From an uncultured Lachnospiraceae bacterium (lineage in GTDB: Bacteria > Bacillota > Clostridia > Lachnospirales > Lachnospiraceae): DNA of 7,088 nucleotides. Of this stretch, positions 6,945-7,088 are shown one piece after another. The notes under the pieces were generated by a model. That model ran no database searches and was not told the DNA's origin. It saw nothing but the letters and a program-made list of their open reading frames with translations. Position 1 is the first letter of the stretch. The number at the start of each line of letters is the position of its first letter. The translations under genes were made by a program, and so were the position numbers. The stretch lies in NCBI GenBank assembly GCA_902783305.1, contig CACZQU010000150.1, positions 1-7,088 of the forward strand, given 5' to 3'.

Positions 6945-6975
6945 GGTGTCATTGGGGACGGTTCTCGTTGACACC
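6918..6975. repeat. REP-like palindrome preceded by ~10-bp direct repeats
   Basis: GGTGTCA (6945-6951) and TGACACC (6969-6975) form a 7-bp stem around TTGGGGACGGTTCTCGT. Within this, GGGGA can pair with TTCTC, giving an imperfect hairpin with an internal bulge, typical of REP elements. Short direct repeats lie to its left: TGTCAATGAG (6918-6927), AGTCATGGGGA (6926-6936), TGTCACTGGG (6937-6946) and TGTCATTGGG (6947-6956), the last two directly abutting. From memory, GGGGACGGTTCTC-type palindromes recur near Y1 (REP-associated tyrosine) transposases in Firmicutes; that link is not verified here. Confidence 0.6.
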
Positions 6976-6985
6976 TTGACTTTCC

Positions 6986-7014
6986 TTGCGTACATGTGGT
7001 AGTGGTGATATAAT
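6986..7014 (+). promoter_or_regulatory. Extended -10 sigma-A-type promoter reading off the right edge
   Basis: The -10 box is a perfect TATAAT (7009-7014) preceded by TG at 7006-7007 (extended -10, TGaTATAAT). A -35-like TTGCGT lies at 6986-6991 with exactly 17 nt between the boxes. Transcription would start near 7021. A GGAG at 7079-7082, 6 nt before the edge, is a plausible Shine-Dalgarno for a start codon just outside the window. The nearby TTGACT (6976-6981) is 27 nt from the -10 and so not its -35. Confidence 0.7.
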
Positions 7015-7088
7015 AAATCTCTGCAGTATCTTTACAAGGTCTTTCTTTACGGAGAAAACCTGAAAATCAGAAAAGATTGGAGAAAGAG

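Noticed and set aside
6703..7002. 99-codon + strand frame upstream of degV
   Set aside because: No ribosome binding site, runs through hairpins, the REP-like element and the promoter region, and matches no recognisable family.
6976..7014. TTGACT as -35 for the TATAAT at 7009
   Set aside because: Spacing is 27 nt, too long for sigma-A; TTGCGT at 17 nt with an extended -10 fits better.
1..7088. CRISPR array, tRNA, rRNA or defence/toxin system
   Set aside because: No regularly spaced repeats with spacers, no tRNA- or rRNA-like sequence, and no genes of such families were seen in the window.

Overview
The window looks like a chromosomal segment from a Clostridia-type Firmicute, most plausibly Lachnospiraceae-like. 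This rests on strong AGGAGG-type ribosome binding sites, a long 'type 2' isoleucyl-tRNA synthetase, a DegV/FakB-family protein, a glycogen phosphorylase and moderate GC content. No 16S or other taxonomic marker is present, so the assignment is an inference.

Left half, + strand: the C-terminal half of ileS runs in from the left edge and ends in a 4-bp ATGA overlap with glgP (glycogen/alpha-glucan phosphorylase). The glgP reading frame is full length (820 codons plus stop) but has an in-frame TAG at codon 467, inside the conserved NGIT-x-RR motif. As read with the standard code it is a broken gene split before its catalytic domain. After a 130-nt spacer that can fold into a long hairpin comes a DUF937-family gene with a repetitive Gly/Ser/Leu/Gln tail. 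No terminator is visible between these genes, so ileS-glgP-DUF937 may form one transcript.

Middle: 5042-5284 lies between convergent genes. It holds a dense cluster of overlapping inverted repeats (about 5057-5208), which is either a dispersed palindromic element or a structured RNA, followed by a near-ideal bidirectional Rho-independent terminator (5217-5261).

Right half, - strand: degV (FakB-like fatty-acid-binding protein) is followed 5 nt later by a MarR-family regulator, forming a two-gene operon. Together they suggest lipid-related sensing or regulation. Upstream of degV (6673-7088) there is no convincing gene. The stretch holds several hairpins in the degV leader, a REP-like palindrome of the GGGGACGGTTCTC kind preceded by roughly 10-bp direct repeats, and a strong + strand extended -10 promoter. 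That promoter should drive a gene beginning just beyond the right edge, possibly a REP-associated transposase.

The most notable observations are the single amber codon in an otherwise intact glgP, the mutually exclusive foldings of the intergenic element, and the REP-like/promoter module at the right edge. I did not see a clear new multi-gene system.
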